Assembly: GCA_900539345.1 (NCBI GenBank)
Contig: UQBS01000009.1
Span: 1 to 59,623 of the forward strand
Origin: an uncultured Coriobacteriaceae bacterium
GTDB taxonomy: Bacteria > Actinomycetota > Coriobacteriia > Coriobacteriales > UMGS124
Reading direction: 5' to 3'
Length of the DNA: 59,623 nucleotides
Shown here: piece after piece, positions 9,090-18,929 of the stretch
Layout: each line of letters begins with the position of its first letter
Numbering within the stretch: position 1 is the first letter of the stretch
Program-made: the position numbers and the translations under genes
The notes under the pieces: model-generated
What the model was told of the DNA's origin: nothing
Database searches by the model: none
What the model saw: only the letters and a program-made list of their open reading frames with translations

Positions 9090-10051
9090 AGCGCACGCCA
9101 AGCGGCCTGAACCTGCTTGTGGGTATCGACAAACCTTGTGGCATGACGTCGCATGACGTTGTGAACAAGGTGCGTCGCGCGCTGGGGGAGCGCCGGGTGG
9201 GCCATGCCGGCACCCTCGACCCCTTTGCCAACGGAATCCTCGTGGTCGGCGTCGGCCAGGCCACGCGACTCATGCAATATGCCACGAGCGACTTCAAGTC
9301 ATACACGGCCCGCATCAGCTGGGGTGTGGAGACGCTGACCGACGATCTCGAAGGCGATGTTCGCTGCGAGGCACCCGTCCCCGAGGCGGTGCTCGACAAG
9401 GAATACGCCCTTACGGCCCTCGAGAGGCTTGCTAGCCAAACGGAGCAGGTGCCCCCGGCGTTCAGCGCGATTAAGGTGGACGGTGTGCGCGCCTACAGCG
9501 AGGCTCGCAAGGGTCACGAGGTCGCGCTGGCCGCCCGTCCCATCGAGGTGCGCCAGGCCGAGCTTCTCGCCATGGGCGTTGATGAGCGCGGGCCTTGGTG
9601 GGACGTTGACTTCACGGTGTCGAAAGGCACCTACATCCGCGCCCTGGCACGCGATTTGGGCCGCATGTGCGGAAGTGCCGCATATCTGAGCGCGCTTTCG
9701 CGCACCTCGAGCGGCAAAGTTGACCGGTCAAGTTGCATGAGCCTGTCTGAACTCGCGCAAACCGAGACGCTGCGCGTCATCGATCCGGTCGAACTTCTCG
9801 GTTTTCCCGTCATTCAGCTCGACGAACAGGGTGTGGCAGACATCAAGTGCGGCAAGAAGCTGTCGTGTGCGCGCACTGATGGCGGCCGTGCCCTTGAGCT
9901 GCCCGAGGGGCAAACGCTGTGCCTGGTGGGTCAAAACAGGCTTTTTGCAATCGCAACTCGCTCACAAAAGGCTATAGTAGCTCTTTGTGTCTTTTCAGAC
10001 GGCATAAGCCGTGGGGACGTCGTCCTCGAGAACCGAAAGGGATTGCATTGA
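9086..10051 (+). CDS. truB: tRNA pseudouridine-55 synthase TruB
   Basis: Makes pseudouridine 55 in the T-loop of tRNAs; 321 residues. The catalytic motif GHAGTLDPFA holds the nucleophilic Asp, and GIDKPCGMTSHDVV near the N-terminus and KVDGVRAYSEAR are typical. ATG 9086 overlaps the nrnA stop as ATGA, indicating translational coupling; a longer reading from 9038 would run deep inside nrnA and is not favoured. Confidence 0.96.
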   Translation: MKRTPSGLNLLVGIDKPCGMTSHDVVNKVRRALGERRVGHAGTLDPFANGILVVGVGQATRLMQYATSDFKSYTARISWGVETLTDDLEGDVRCEAPVPEAVLDKEYALTALERLASQTEQVPPAFSAIKVDGVRAYSEARKGHEVALAARPIEVRQAELLAMGVDERGPWWDVDFTVSKGTYIRALARDLGRMCGSAAYLSALSRTSSGKVDRSSCMSLSELAQTETLRVIDPVELLGFPVIQLDEQGVADIKCGKKLSCARTDGGRALELPEGQTLCLVGQNRLFAIATRSQKAIVALCVFSDGISRGDVVLENRKGLH

Positions 10052-11100
10052 CGAATTCGGCGATACTGGACCTCGCGCGCCGCACGTTTCTCCGTGATGT
10101 GCCCCTCGACGCGTGCGCGGTGCGTGGTTTCGGCCATCCTGATACGCGAATCATCCGCCCCGGTGTTTCACACGAGGGCTTCATCGGTGATGCCGTGTGC
10201 ACCATTGGCGCCTTCGACGGAGTCCATCGTGGGCACCGTTACCTTTTTCAGGCAACTATCCAAGACGCCCGTCGCCGTGGGGTTCCCAGCGTCATCTTGA
10301 CGTTCGACCCCGATCCCGACGAGCTCTTTTTCCCAACGGCACGCATCCACAAGCTGCTCAACAACGAGGACCGACTGTCGTTTCTCACCAAGTTCGGGGC
10401 CGACTTCGTCGTGTGCCTGCCGTTCAACCGCGAGCTTGCCGCCCATAGCACGGAGGCGTTCTTCAAGACGTATGTCTTCCCCACGTTTATGCCCAAGGCC
10501 ATTCACGTGGGTGCCGACTTCAAGTTGGGCGCGGGCAATGCCGGCAACGTGGCGGAGCTTCGCCAGTTGGGTTCGGTGCGTGGCCGTAGCTGGGAGGTCA
10601 ACGGGTACGACCTGCTCTGCAACAGGGCGGCCCCCGTTTCCGCCACGCGCATTCGTCACCTTCTGATCGACGAGGGTGACTGCCGCACGGCAAACAACCT
10701 GCTCCAGCGTGCCCACTTTGTCCGCGGTACCGTTGTGCGTGGCAGGCAGAAGGGTCGCACCTTCGGCTTCCCCACGGCAAACGTCTCCCTCTCATACCCT
10801 TATGTCGTGCCAGCTGAGGGCGTGTACGCCGGCCTTGTGCTCGTCGATGGCGTGGCATGGCCGTCTGCAATCAACGTGGGCATTCCCCGCACCTTTGCCG
10901 ACGAGCCCAACTGTGCGAGCATCGAGGCGAATATAGTGGGCTTCAACGAGGACATCTACGGTCGCGAAGTTGCCGTTGCGTTCATTGAGAAGCTGCGCGG
11001 CCAGCAGAAGTTCGCCTCCCTTGACGAGCTCATGGCTGCGGTCAACGGCAACATTGACTGGGTGAGGACCAATATCGGGTCGACCGGCTTTAGGATTTAG
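10048..11100 (+). CDS. ribF: Bifunctional riboflavin kinase / FAD synthetase
   Basis: Converts riboflavin to FMN and FMN to FAD; 350 residues. The N-terminal FAD synthetase domain carries the nucleotidyltransferase motif GAFDGVHRGHR (about residue 54), and the C-terminal riboflavin kinase domain has GRTFGFPTANV and the EANIVGFNEDIYG segment. The start is taken as TTG 10048, which overlaps the truB stop as TTGA and has AAAGGG upstream; longer in-frame readings run inside truB without family similarity. The stop is 1 bp before dnaG. Confidence 0.93.
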   Translation: MTNSAILDLARRTFLRDVPLDACAVRGFGHPDTRIIRPGVSHEGFIGDAVCTIGAFDGVHRGHRYLFQATIQDARRRGVPSVILTFDPDPDELFFPTARIHKLLNNEDRLSFLTKFGADFVVCLPFNRELAAHSTEAFFKTYVFPTFMPKAIHVGADFKLGAGNAGNVAELRQLGSVRGRSWEVNGYDLLCNRAAPVSATRIRHLLIDEGDCRTANNLLQRAHFVRGTVVRGRQKGRTFGFPTANVSLSYPYVVPAEGVYAGLVLVDGVAWPSAINVGIPRTFADEPNCASIEANIVGFNEDIYGREVAVAFIEKLRGQQKFASLDELMAAVNGNIDWVRTNIGSTGFRI

Positions 11101-11101
11101 C

Positions 11102-13000
11102 GTGTTCACTCCTGAAGAGAAGCAGAAGGTGCGCGAGGCGACCGACCTCGTGCAGCTTGTCGGCGAAACAGTGGCCTTGCGTCAGCGCGGCCATGACATG
11201 TGGGGCTGCTGCCCCTTCCATCATGAGAAGTCCCCGTCGTTTCATGTGATGCCCGACAGAGGCTTCTGGAAGTGTTTCAGCTGCGGCAAGGGCGGCGACT
11301 GCTTCAACTTCGTGATGGAGCGCGACCACGTCGAGTTTCCCGAGGCCGTGCGCATCCTGGCCGACCGCGCAGGTATCGTGCTGTCCGATGACGGCTCGAG
11401 TTATAAGCGCGACCCCAACGCGACGCAAAAGGGCCGCTTGTATGAGGTCGTGCAGGCGGCGGCTGAGTTCTATCACGCCCAGCTCACCCGCTCGCGCACT
11501 CCAGCTGCGGCGGCTGCGCGTGACTATCTCGGGCATCGCGGCTTCGGTTCGGCGGTCGCGCAGAACTGGACGCTGGGGTATGCGCCGGGCATGGGAGCCC
11601 TGTCGCGCCACCTGTCTTCGCTTGGGTTTTCGCCTCGCGAGATGGTCGACGCCAACCTGGCCATTCGCCGCGACGACGGCACGCTTGCCGACCGCTTCTA
11701 CAACCGCGTGATGTTCCTCATCCGCGACGAGCGCGGCCGAGCCGTGGGTTTTGGTGGCCGTGTCCTCGACGACTCCAAGCCCAAGTACCTCAACACGTCC
11801 GACACGGCGGTTTTCCACAAGAAGGCGAACCTTTTCGCCCTCGAGCGGGCCAAGGCGTCCATCACCGCCAACCTCGAGGCCATCGTCATGGAGGGCTACA
11901 CCGACGTCATCTCCTCCCACGAGGCGGGCATCACGAACTGCGTCGCCCCTCTGGGCACGTCGTTTACCTCTCAGCAGGTCAAGATGCTGTCGCGCTATCT
12001 CACGCCGGCAGGGGAGCGCCTGTCGCGCGGTCGCATCGTCTGCCTGTTTGACGGCGACGAGGCCGGCCTCAAGGCGGCCGAGCGCGCGATGCAGTACGTC
12101 ACGACCACGACCGCCGGCATGTACTGCGTCGTCCTTCCCGGCGGCATGGACCCTGCCGAGTACATTGCCGCGCAGGGCGTGCAGGCCATGCGCGATCGCA
12201 TTGCCGAACGCGTGCCGCTTGTGCGCTTCGTCATCGACCGTCACCTCGACCGCTTCGACATCTCTACGCCTGAGGCGAGGGCGTTGGCGCTTGCCGACGT
12301 CGTGGGCGCCATGGGGCCGATCAAGGGCAGCGTCTTGGCCGACGAGTACGTCGACTACGTGGCCGGAAGGCTTTTGGCCGACGCCTCGACGGTGCGCGGC
12401 GCACTTGCCAATGTGCGTTGGGTGGCCCCGCGCGAAGACGACTCGGACGACGCCCCGCTCATCAGCGTTCGCCAGCAGTCGTTCGATGTGCGCGACCCCG
12501 AGCTGTCCTACGAGCACGTGCAGCCCGCGCCTGTTGTGCCGCTTTTGCCTGAGGATGCCCGCGCCCTGCAGCTAGAGCGCGAGCTTCTGAGCGCCCTTGC
12601 GGCCGACGTGCGCGTTGCGAAGTGCTACGCCGACCGTGTTGCCCAGCTTACCTGGCGCGACCCCGGCCATGAGGCGATTGCCTGGGCCATCATGGCGGTC
12701 CAAGACGACGCGACCCCGCTGCAGGTGCTTGACGACGCCGAGGCCGTGTGCCCGGGTGCCGCGCAGATCCTAGCCTCGGGCGCACGCGAGATCGAGGCCG
12801 ACAAGAGCGCCTGTGCGGTGGAGGTGCTGCTCGACGACATCGAGGCGCGTGAGCTGCGTCGCGCCATCGAGAGCGGCCGCAGCGAGTTGCGCACCATCGA
12901 CCCGCAGGACACGGCGGCCTTGCGCGACAAGATGGCGGCTCTTTCCGACCTCCAGCAGCGTCTTATGCAGCTGGAAGATAGGCGAAGAAAGCGCAACTAG
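11102..13000 (+). CDS. dnaG: DNA primase DnaG
   Basis: Synthesises RNA primers for chromosome replication; 632 residues. The N-terminal CHC2 zinc finger (C37-x2-H40 and C58-x2-C61) is followed by the RNA-polymerase-like catalytic core (residues 120-245; KYLNTSDTAVFHK) and the TOPRIM domain (MEGYTDVISSHEAG near 261, then LFDGDEAG). A helicase-interacting C-terminal region follows. GTG 11102 starts 1 bp after ribF. Lying directly before rpoD repeats the macromolecular-synthesis order dnaG-rpoD. Confidence 0.97.
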   Translation: MFTPEEKQKVREATDLVQLVGETVALRQRGHDMWGCCPFHHEKSPSFHVMPDRGFWKCFSCGKGGDCFNFVMERDHVEFPEAVRILADRAGIVLSDDGSSYKRDPNATQKGRLYEVVQAAAEFYHAQLTRSRTPAAAAARDYLGHRGFGSAVAQNWTLGYAPGMGALSRHLSSLGFSPREMVDANLAIRRDDGTLADRFYNRVMFLIRDERGRAVGFGGRVLDDSKPKYLNTSDTAVFHKKANLFALERAKASITANLEAIVMEGYTDVISSHEAGITNCVAPLGTSFTSQQVKMLSRYLTPAGERLSRGRIVCLFDGDEAGLKAAERAMQYVTTTTAGMYCVVLPGGMDPAEYIAAQGVQAMRDRIAERVPLVRFVIDRHLDRFDISTPEARALALADVVGAMGPIKGSVLADEYVDYVAGRLLADASTVRGALANVRWVAPREDDSDDAPLISVRQQSFDVRDPELSYEHVQPAPVVPLLPEDARALQLERELLSALAADVRVAKCYADRVAQLTWRDPGHEAIAWAIMAVQDDATPLQVLDDAEAVCPGAAQILASGAREIEADKSACAVEVLLDDIEARELRRAIESGRSELRTIDPQDTAALRDKMAALSDLQQRLMQLEDRRRKRN

Positions 13001-13002
13001 GA

Positions 13003-13031
13003 TTGACTTTAGGGGTATAACTCGTCATAAT
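13003..13031 (+). promoter_or_regulatory. Putative promoter of rpoD
   Basis: TTGACT (13003-13008) and CATAAT (13026-13031) are separated by exactly 17 bp, directly after the dnaG stop. The predicted start near 13038 leaves a leader of about 88 nt before rpoD. This lets the sigma factor be expressed apart from dnaG. Confidence 0.7.
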
Positions 13032-13125
13032 CAATCAGTTGCACACTAGTCGTATTGTGTCCTGTTTTCAATCGGTTGAATGAATCAGACGCTCGTTACG
13101 GCACTTAGAGGCGAAAGGACCCGGT

Positions 13126-14436
<1,311 letters not shown>

Positions 14437-14486
14437 TCCTCTTATGTGTTCGAAATGTGTTGAAGTAAGATTCCAGCAACTAGGAC

Positions 14487-14515
14487 TTGCTTCAACTACT
14501 GAGATAAAGTATCTT
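14487..14515 (+). promoter_or_regulatory. Putative promoter of the two tRNA genes
   Basis: TTGCTT (14487-14492) and TATCTT (14510-14515) are separated by 17 bp, ending 33 bp before tRNA-Asn. Called by eye; read-through from rpoD is also possible since no terminator is seen after rpoD. Confidence 0.5.
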
Positions 14516-14548
14516 TACTTCTTGCAAGCGCGTTTCTGAAAACCGCAT

Positions 14549-14623
14549 TCCCCGATAGCTCAATGGTAGAGCACTCGGCTGTTAACCGAGTTGTTGCAGG
14601 TTCGAGCCCTGCTCGGGGAGCCA
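14549..14623 (+). tRNA. tRNA-Asn (anticodon GUU)
   Basis: A 75-nt cloverleaf: 7-bp acceptor stem (TCCCCGA/TCGGGGA), D-arm GCTC/GAGC, anticodon stem CTCGG/CCGAG with loop CTGTTAA (anticodon GTT at 14581-14583), T-arm GCAGG-TTCGAGC-CCTGC, discriminator G and encoded CCA. Confidence 0.98.
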
Positions 14624-14633
14624 CGTTAACTTC

Positions 14634-14660
14634 ATGGCCGCCACTTTGGCGGCCATTTTT
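14634..14660 (+). terminator. Intrinsic terminator between the tRNAs
   Basis: A perfect 9-bp stem (14634-14642 with 14648-14656), a 5-nt loop and a T run. It lies between tRNA-Asn and tRNA-Arg, so the second tRNA depends on read-through or on a start inside this short spacer. Confidence 0.75.
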
Positions 14661-14665
14661 GTATC

Positions 14666-14741
14666 GCCCTCTTAGCTCAGTGGATAGAGCGTTCGCCTCC
14701 GGAGCGAAAGGCCGACGGTTCGATCCCGTCAGGGGGCACCA
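14666..14741 (+). tRNA. tRNA-Arg (anticodon CCG)
   Basis: A 76-nt cloverleaf: acceptor GCCCTCT/AGGGGGC (one T-G pair), D-arm GCTC/GAGC, anticodon stem TTCGC/GCGAA with loop CTCCGGA (anticodon CCG, reads CGG), T-arm GACGG-TTCGATC-CCGTC, discriminator A and encoded CCA. Confidence 0.98.
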
Positions 14742-14751
14742 TCGATCGAAC

Positions 14752-14792
14752 AAGCCCCGTATGTTGCAAGCGCGCAGCATACGGGGCTTTTT
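14752..14792 (+). terminator. Intrinsic terminator after tRNA-Arg
   Basis: A perfect 12-bp stem (14752-14763 with 14778-14789), a 14-nt loop, then TTTTTC. It separates the tRNA unit from the polysaccharide genes. Confidence 0.85.
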
Positions 14793-14867
14793 CTTTGTGT
14801 GGCTCCTTTGGGCGCCGCGGTGTCCTTTTGTCTTTTGGCTCCTGCATGCGCTTGTGTCCGGGCGCTA

Positions 14868-14876
14868 TGCTAGTAT
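14868..14876 (+). promoter_or_regulatory. Possible extended -10 promoter of the polysaccharide-export genes
   Basis: TGC followed by TAGTAT (14871-14876) fits an extended -10 element; no good -35 is seen. It lies 66 bp before the transporter start and downstream of the tRNA terminator. Confidence 0.4.
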
Positions 14877-14941
14877 TCAAGTGCATGCTCGTATCCGGCG
14901 CATACCTTTTTCAACAACCTCGCTGGTTTCGGAGGGACTCT

Positions 14942-15787
14942 TTGTCTGACGCACTCACCCCCGCAGTCTCTTCAGGCGTCACGATTGACGCTGAGGGGCG
15001 CAAGCAAATCCGCAAGAGCACGGTTTTCATCCTCAAGCAGCTCGTGACGCGCGACTTCAAGCTCAAGTATCGTCGCTCCGTGCTGGGTGTGGTTTGGAGC
15101 GTTCTCAACCCGCTTCTCATGATGGCGGTCCTCACGCTCGTCTTCTCCACCATGTTCCGTTTTAATATCGAGAACTATCCCGTCTACCTCATCTTGGGTA
15201 TGACGCTGTTCTCGCTTATGGCCGACTCTACCAACGCCGGCATGCTCTCCATCATCGACTCCTCAGCCCTTCTCAAGAAGGTGCGTATCGAGAAGGTGGT
15301 GTTCCCGCTTGAGAAGGTCTTCTTCGCGGTGGTCAACTACCTTTTCTCGTTCATCGCCGTATTGGGCGTCATGCTGTTCTTCCGCATATCGCCTTCGCCC
15401 ACGATGCTGGCGTTTCCGCTCCTGCTCATCTACGTCTTCTTGTTCTGCACCGGTATCTCGCTTTTGCTGAGTGCGCTCACGGTCTTTTTCCGCGATGTCA
15501 TTCACCTCTGGAGCGTCGTGATCACCGCTTGGAACTACCTCACGCCTGTTTTCTGGCCTGAGAGCTACCTCGAGAATCTCTCGGGTGGTCTGCAGGGGCT
15601 TCTGCTCACCGTTGAGCATCTCAACCCCATGTATTACTTCATCTCCTACATGCGTCAGATCATGATGTACGGCACCATGCCTGACCTGCAGTTCAACCTG
15701 ATGTGCCTGCTCTTTGCCGTGGTCACGTTTGCCGTGGGACTCTTTGTCTTCCGCAAGACCGAGCACAAGTTCATTCTGTACATTTAG
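14942..15787 (+). CDS. ABC-2 type polysaccharide/teichoic-acid export permease
   Basis: Membrane subunit of a Wzm/TagG-type exporter, 281 residues with about six hydrophobic segments. The N-terminal RDFKLKYRRSVLGVVWSVLNPL segment is the family signature. TTG 14942 is chosen because GGAGGG stands just before it; a longer in-frame reading from 14795 starts inside the region next to the tRNA terminator and has no family similarity. The ATPase partner starts 15 bp downstream. The transported glycan cannot be told from sequence; a cell-wall polymer or capsule is likely. Confidence 0.9.
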   Translation: MSDALTPAVSSGVTIDAEGRKQIRKSTVFILKQLVTRDFKLKYRRSVLGVVWSVLNPLLMMAVLTLVFSTMFRFNIENYPVYLILGMTLFSLMADSTNAGMLSIIDSSALLKKVRIEKVVFPLEKVFFAVVNYLFSFIAVLGVMLFFRISPSPTMLAFPLLLIYVFLFCTGISLLLSALTVFFRDVIHLWSVVITAWNYLTPVFWPESYLENLSGGLQGLLLTVEHLNPMYYFISYMRQIMMYGTMPDLQFNLMCLLFAVVTFAVGLFVFRKTEHKFILYI

Positions 15788-15802
15788 TCACGGAGGGCCC
15801 CG

Positions 15803-16579
15803 ATGTCTGCAACCGACACGCCTGAAAGCACTGTGGCCACTCCCGAGTCTGTCGTTGTGGTCGACCATGTCAACATGGTCTTCAATATGGCCAGCGAGCG
15901 CCTGAACAGCCTCAAGGAGTACTTCCTTGCGCTTGTGAAGGGCAAGCTCATGTTCAAGGAGTTCCGCGCCTTGAACGACATCTCGTTCACTGTGAACCGC
16001 GGCGATGTCTTCGGTTTGGTGGGCACGAACGGCTCGGGCAAGTCCACCATGCTCAAGATCATCGCGGGCGTACTTGAGCCAACGAACGGTTCCTGCCGCG
16101 TCAACGGCACCATTGCCCCGCTCATCGAGCTGGGCGCCGGCTTTGACTTCGAGCTCACGGCCCGTGAGAACATCTATCTCAACGGAGCCCTTTTGGGCTA
16201 TTCCAAGCAGTTCATCGAGGAAGCGTTCGACGACATCGTCGACTTTGCCGAGCTGCGCGACTTCCTCGACGTGCCGCTCAAGAACTATTCGAGCGGCATG
16301 GTGGCGCGCATCGCCTTTGCCATCGCCACGGCCACCAAGCCTGACCTGCTTATCGTTGACGAAGTCCTTTCCGTGGGCGACTTCCTGTTCCAGCAGAAGT
16401 GCGAGCAGCGCATCAACAGCCTCATCAACGACGACCACGTCACCGTCCTCATCGTTTCTCACTCCACCGAGCAGATCGAGCGCCTGTGCAATCGCTGTGT
16501 CTGGATTGAGAAGGGCCAGCTGCGCATGGTTGGTCCCGCCCAGGAGGTCTGCCAGGCGTACCGCTCCTTGGGACAGTAG
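15803..16579 (+). CDS. ABC transporter ATPase for polysaccharide export
   Basis: ATP-binding subunit of the Wzt/TagH type, 258 residues. Walker A GTNGSGKST (about residues 74-82), signature YSSGM (about 162) and Walker B LLIVDEVL (about 182) are all intact. The LNDISFTVNRGDVFGLVG lead and IELGAGFDFELTARENI segment are typical of O-antigen/teichoic-acid exporters. It lacks the C-terminal carbohydrate-binding extension of long Wzt proteins, so recognition of a modified chain end is less likely. The GGAGGG site before ATG 15803 is strong. Confidence 0.92.
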   Translation: MSATDTPESTVATPESVVVVDHVNMVFNMASERLNSLKEYFLALVKGKLMFKEFRALNDISFTVNRGDVFGLVGTNGSGKSTMLKIIAGVLEPTNGSCRVNGTIAPLIELGAGFDFELTARENIYLNGALLGYSKQFIEEAFDDIVDFAELRDFLDVPLKNYSSGMVARIAFAIATATKPDLLIVDEVLSVGDFLFQQKCEQRINSLINDDHVTVLIVSHSTEQIERLCNRCVWIEKGQLRMVGPAQEVCQAYRSLGQ

Positions 16580-16583
16580 CGCG

Positions 16584-17768
16584 ATGACTCGCGACGTTGC
16601 ACCCTTCGCCTCGCACACCGATACCGTGTGCACCGCACGCGCCTCGTCTGTGGACGAGCGCGTTGCGGGTGTTTGCGCGCCAGTGGGGGAGGACGCCCCT
16701 TTCTTCTCCATCGTGATGCCCTGCTACGGTGTGGAGGCCTACATCGGCCAGGCCCTTGAGTGTATCTTGAAGCAGACCGAGCGCTCTTGGGAGCTTATCG
16801 TGGTCGACGACGCCACGCCTGACGCCTCTGCCTCCATTGCCGAGCGTGCGGCTGCAGGCGATGCGCGCATTCGTGTCGTGCACCATGAGCGCAACCTCGG
16901 TCTCTCAGGTGCGCGCAACACGGGAATCTCCCAGGCTCGGGGTGAGTATGTGTGGATCTGCGACCCTGACGACACCTATGAGCCCGATGTGCTGAGCCGT
17001 GCGCGGCGCGCTCTCGAGCGCAGCCACGCCGATGTGTGCCTCTTCGGGTACTGCGAGGAGTATTACGACGAGTCGGGCGCCTTCATGTACCGCAACGACC
17101 TGCCGCTTGAGGCGGGGGAGTACCTCTCACCGCAAGACTGGCACAGCCTTGTCATCGCTTGGGAGAGTTCCACGCACTTTGGGTACGCGTGGAACAAAAT
17201 CTATCGTCGCGCATGTATTGAAGAGGGTCCTTGCACCTACGAGAATGTGCGCCTCATCGAAGACGTGCTTTTCAACGTCGACTTCTTTGCCCAGGCACGC
17301 TCGGTTGTGGTTTTAGGCGGCACTCCCTACCATTATGCCAAGCGCAAGGGCTCGAGCCTCACGAACGCCAATGCCTATGGCGCGCGCGAGTACTTTGACC
17401 TGCATGTGCGTCGCGTGAGTGCCCTGCGCGACCTTTTGCGCTCATGGGACGTGCTCGACGAGCATGCCGCCGGCATCTTGGGCGGGCTCTATGGCCGCTA
17501 TGTCCTTTCGGCTCTGGAGCGCGCATGCTATCCTCGCGAGGGGCTTTCGCATGGGCAGCGCATCGCCTGGTGCCGAGAGATTTTGGACATCGAGCTTTCT
17601 CGCACGTTGCTGCCGCAGGCGTGCGACCAGGGCAGTCGCGCCCTTCGCGCGGGGCTTTCCGTGCTCAAGATGTCTTCGCCGCGCTTGTGCGTGGCATTTG
17701 CGCGCACCATATACCTCGTCCACACGAAGGCCTACGGCGTGTTCACGCGCCTGCGGTCGGGGAGATGA
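16584..17768 (+). CDS. Family 2 glycosyltransferase
   Basis: A 394-residue GT-A-fold sugar transferase. After about 38 residues of Ala/Thr-rich N-terminus come FSIVMPCYGVEAYI, VVDDATPD, NLGLSGARNTGI and the metal-binding CDPDD motif. The C-terminal half is less conserved and has no obvious membrane segment. ATG 16584 lies 4 bp after the ATPase stop; the open frame extends further back, but that part overlaps the ATPase gene and is a shadow. It probably builds the glycan exported by the adjacent transporter. Donor and acceptor are unknown. Confidence 0.85.
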   Translation: MTRDVAPFASHTDTVCTARASSVDERVAGVCAPVGEDAPFFSIVMPCYGVEAYIGQALECILKQTERSWELIVVDDATPDASASIAERAAAGDARIRVVHHERNLGLSGARNTGISQARGEYVWICDPDDTYEPDVLSRARRALERSHADVCLFGYCEEYYDESGAFMYRNDLPLEAGEYLSPQDWHSLVIAWESSTHFGYAWNKIYRRACIEEGPCTYENVRLIEDVLFNVDFFAQARSVVVLGGTPYHYAKRKGSSLTNANAYGAREYFDLHVRRVSALRDLLRSWDVLDEHAAGILGGLYGRYVLSALERACYPREGLSHGQRIAWCREILDIELSRTLLPQACDQGSRALRAGLSVLKMSSPRLCVAFARTIYLVHTKAYGVFTRLRSGR

Positions 17769-18790
17769 CCGCCATGCCCGCTTCCGGCCAAGTCGCGCCC
17801 GTTCTCACGGTCGCCATGCCTTGCTACAACGTCGCGCGCTACCTCGAGCGCGGCCTCGCCTCGTTCGACGACGTCCGCCTCGAGGGTCTGGTCGAGCTCA
17901 TCGTGGTTGACGACGGTTCCACCGATGCCACGGCTTCCATTGCGCAGGCTTTTGTCGAGCGCCGACCCCAGGTCTTTCGTCTCATCAGCAAGCCCAACGG
18001 TGGCCACGGCTCTGCGGTCAATGCAGGTTTGGCGCAGGCTCGCGGCGCGTATTTCCGCGTTGTCGACGGCGACGACTGGGTCGATACCGACGAGCTCGTG
18101 CGATTCGCGCAGCTCCTTGCCCAGGCTACCTCCGACCTCGTGGTTGACGTCAAGACGGAAGTGGATATGGCGACCATGTCTCCGCGCGTTTTCCCGCTTC
18201 CCGCCGAGCTTGCACAGGGCGAGTCCTGCGACCTCGAGAGCGTGTGCATGCTCGACGCCTTTGCGCCCAACGTTATGATTCACACGCTCACTGCGCGCGT
18301 CGCCTACTTGCGCTCCATCTCGCTTCACCTTCTGGAAAAGACGTTCTACGAGGACCTCGAGTTCGTGGTGAAGGCCACGCTCGACGCCGCCGACGTGGAG
18401 TTCGTCGACACGCGCGTCTACCAGTACCTTGTGGGCAACGCCAGCCAGTCGGTGGCCGACGAGGGCTATGTGCGCAGGTGGGACGACCATACGCGCGTCT
18501 GCGAGGAACTTCTGGCGCTCCTGAGTTCTCGTAAGCAGGATTTGTCGCCCATACGCCTTGCCTACCTGCAGCGTCGATGCGCGTTGCTGTCCAACACGCA
18601 CTACAACATCGCCCTCATCTTTGACAAGGACCGTGCCCGCGGCGCACGCCGCGCCAAGGCCTATCGTGCCGCGTTGCGCGCAAACCATCCCGACGTCGCC
18701 CGTTTGTCGGACTCGCACTACCGCAAGGCGATGGTTCTTCATGTTCTTGGCGTAGACAGTCAAAAGAAACTCGACAGTCTCCGGAGGTAG
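17765..18790 (+). CDS. Family 2 glycosyltransferase
   Basis: A 341-residue GT-A glycosyltransferase with LTVAMPCYNVARYL, VVDDGSTD, NGGHGSAVNAGL and VDGDDW (metal and donor binding). ATG 17765 overlaps the previous stop as ATGA and follows GGGGAG, so the two transferases are translated together. The last about 20 bp of the gene hold the -35 box of the pyrimidine promoter. The specific sugar is unknown. It resembles the transferase domain of bacterial wall-polymer and capsule enzymes. Confidence 0.87.
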   Translation: MTAMPASGQVAPVLTVAMPCYNVARYLERGLASFDDVRLEGLVELIVVDDGSTDATASIAQAFVERRPQVFRLISKPNGGHGSAVNAGLAQARGAYFRVVDGDDWVDTDELVRFAQLLAQATSDLVVDVKTEVDMATMSPRVFPLPAELAQGESCDLESVCMLDAFAPNVMIHTLTARVAYLRSISLHLLEKTFYEDLEFVVKATLDAADVEFVDTRVYQYLVGNASQSVADEGYVRRWDDHTRVCEELLALLSSRKQDLSPIRLAYLQRRCALLSNTHYNIALIFDKDRARGARRAKAYRAALRANHPDVARLSDSHYRKAMVLHVLGVDSQKKLDSLRR

Positions 18791-18799
18791 ATTTATAAT
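18771..18799 (+). promoter_or_regulatory. Putative promoter of the pyr operon
   Basis: TCGACA (18771-18776) and a perfect TATAAT (18794-18799) are 17 bp apart. The -35 box lies inside the end of the upstream glycosyltransferase gene. Transcription should start near 18806. Confidence 0.75.
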
Positions 18800-18816
18800 G
18801 CTGCAAACCTTTAAGT

Positions 18817-18834
18817 GCGGTACCGTGAGACCGC
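18817..18834 (+). promoter_or_regulatory. PyrR-binding-loop-like hairpin in the pyr leader
   Basis: A GCGGT/ACCGC stem presents a loop that reads UACCGUGAG across its 5' side, close to the UCCNGNGAG core of Bacillus PyrR-binding loops. It sits about 11 nt into the predicted leader and about 43 nt before a terminator. A weak competing pairing (18855-18860 with 18876-18881) could serve as antiterminator. The role is inferred from layout. Confidence 0.6.
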
Positions 18835-18876
18835 CAAGGACCATCAGCGAAATAGTGCTCGCGTTATGAATGCTAG

Positions 18877-18912
18877 AGCGTCCGATGCCTCACGGGTGTT
18901 GGGCGCTTTTTT
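18877..18912 (+). terminator. Attenuator terminator of the pyr operon
   Basis: A 13-bp stem with four wobble pairs (18877-18889 with 18895-18907), a 5-nt loop, and six T. It ends 17 bp before pyrR and lies inside the leader, the layout expected for UMP/PyrR-controlled attenuation. Confidence 0.8.
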
Positions 18913-18929
18913 CATGAAAGGAGCGTGAG

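Noticed and set aside
4707..9101. 1464-codon open frame on the minus strand
   Set aside because: It lies antisense to infB, rbfA and nrnA, which have clear family motifs. Its Leu/Gly/Val-rich text is the usual shadow of high-GC coding DNA.
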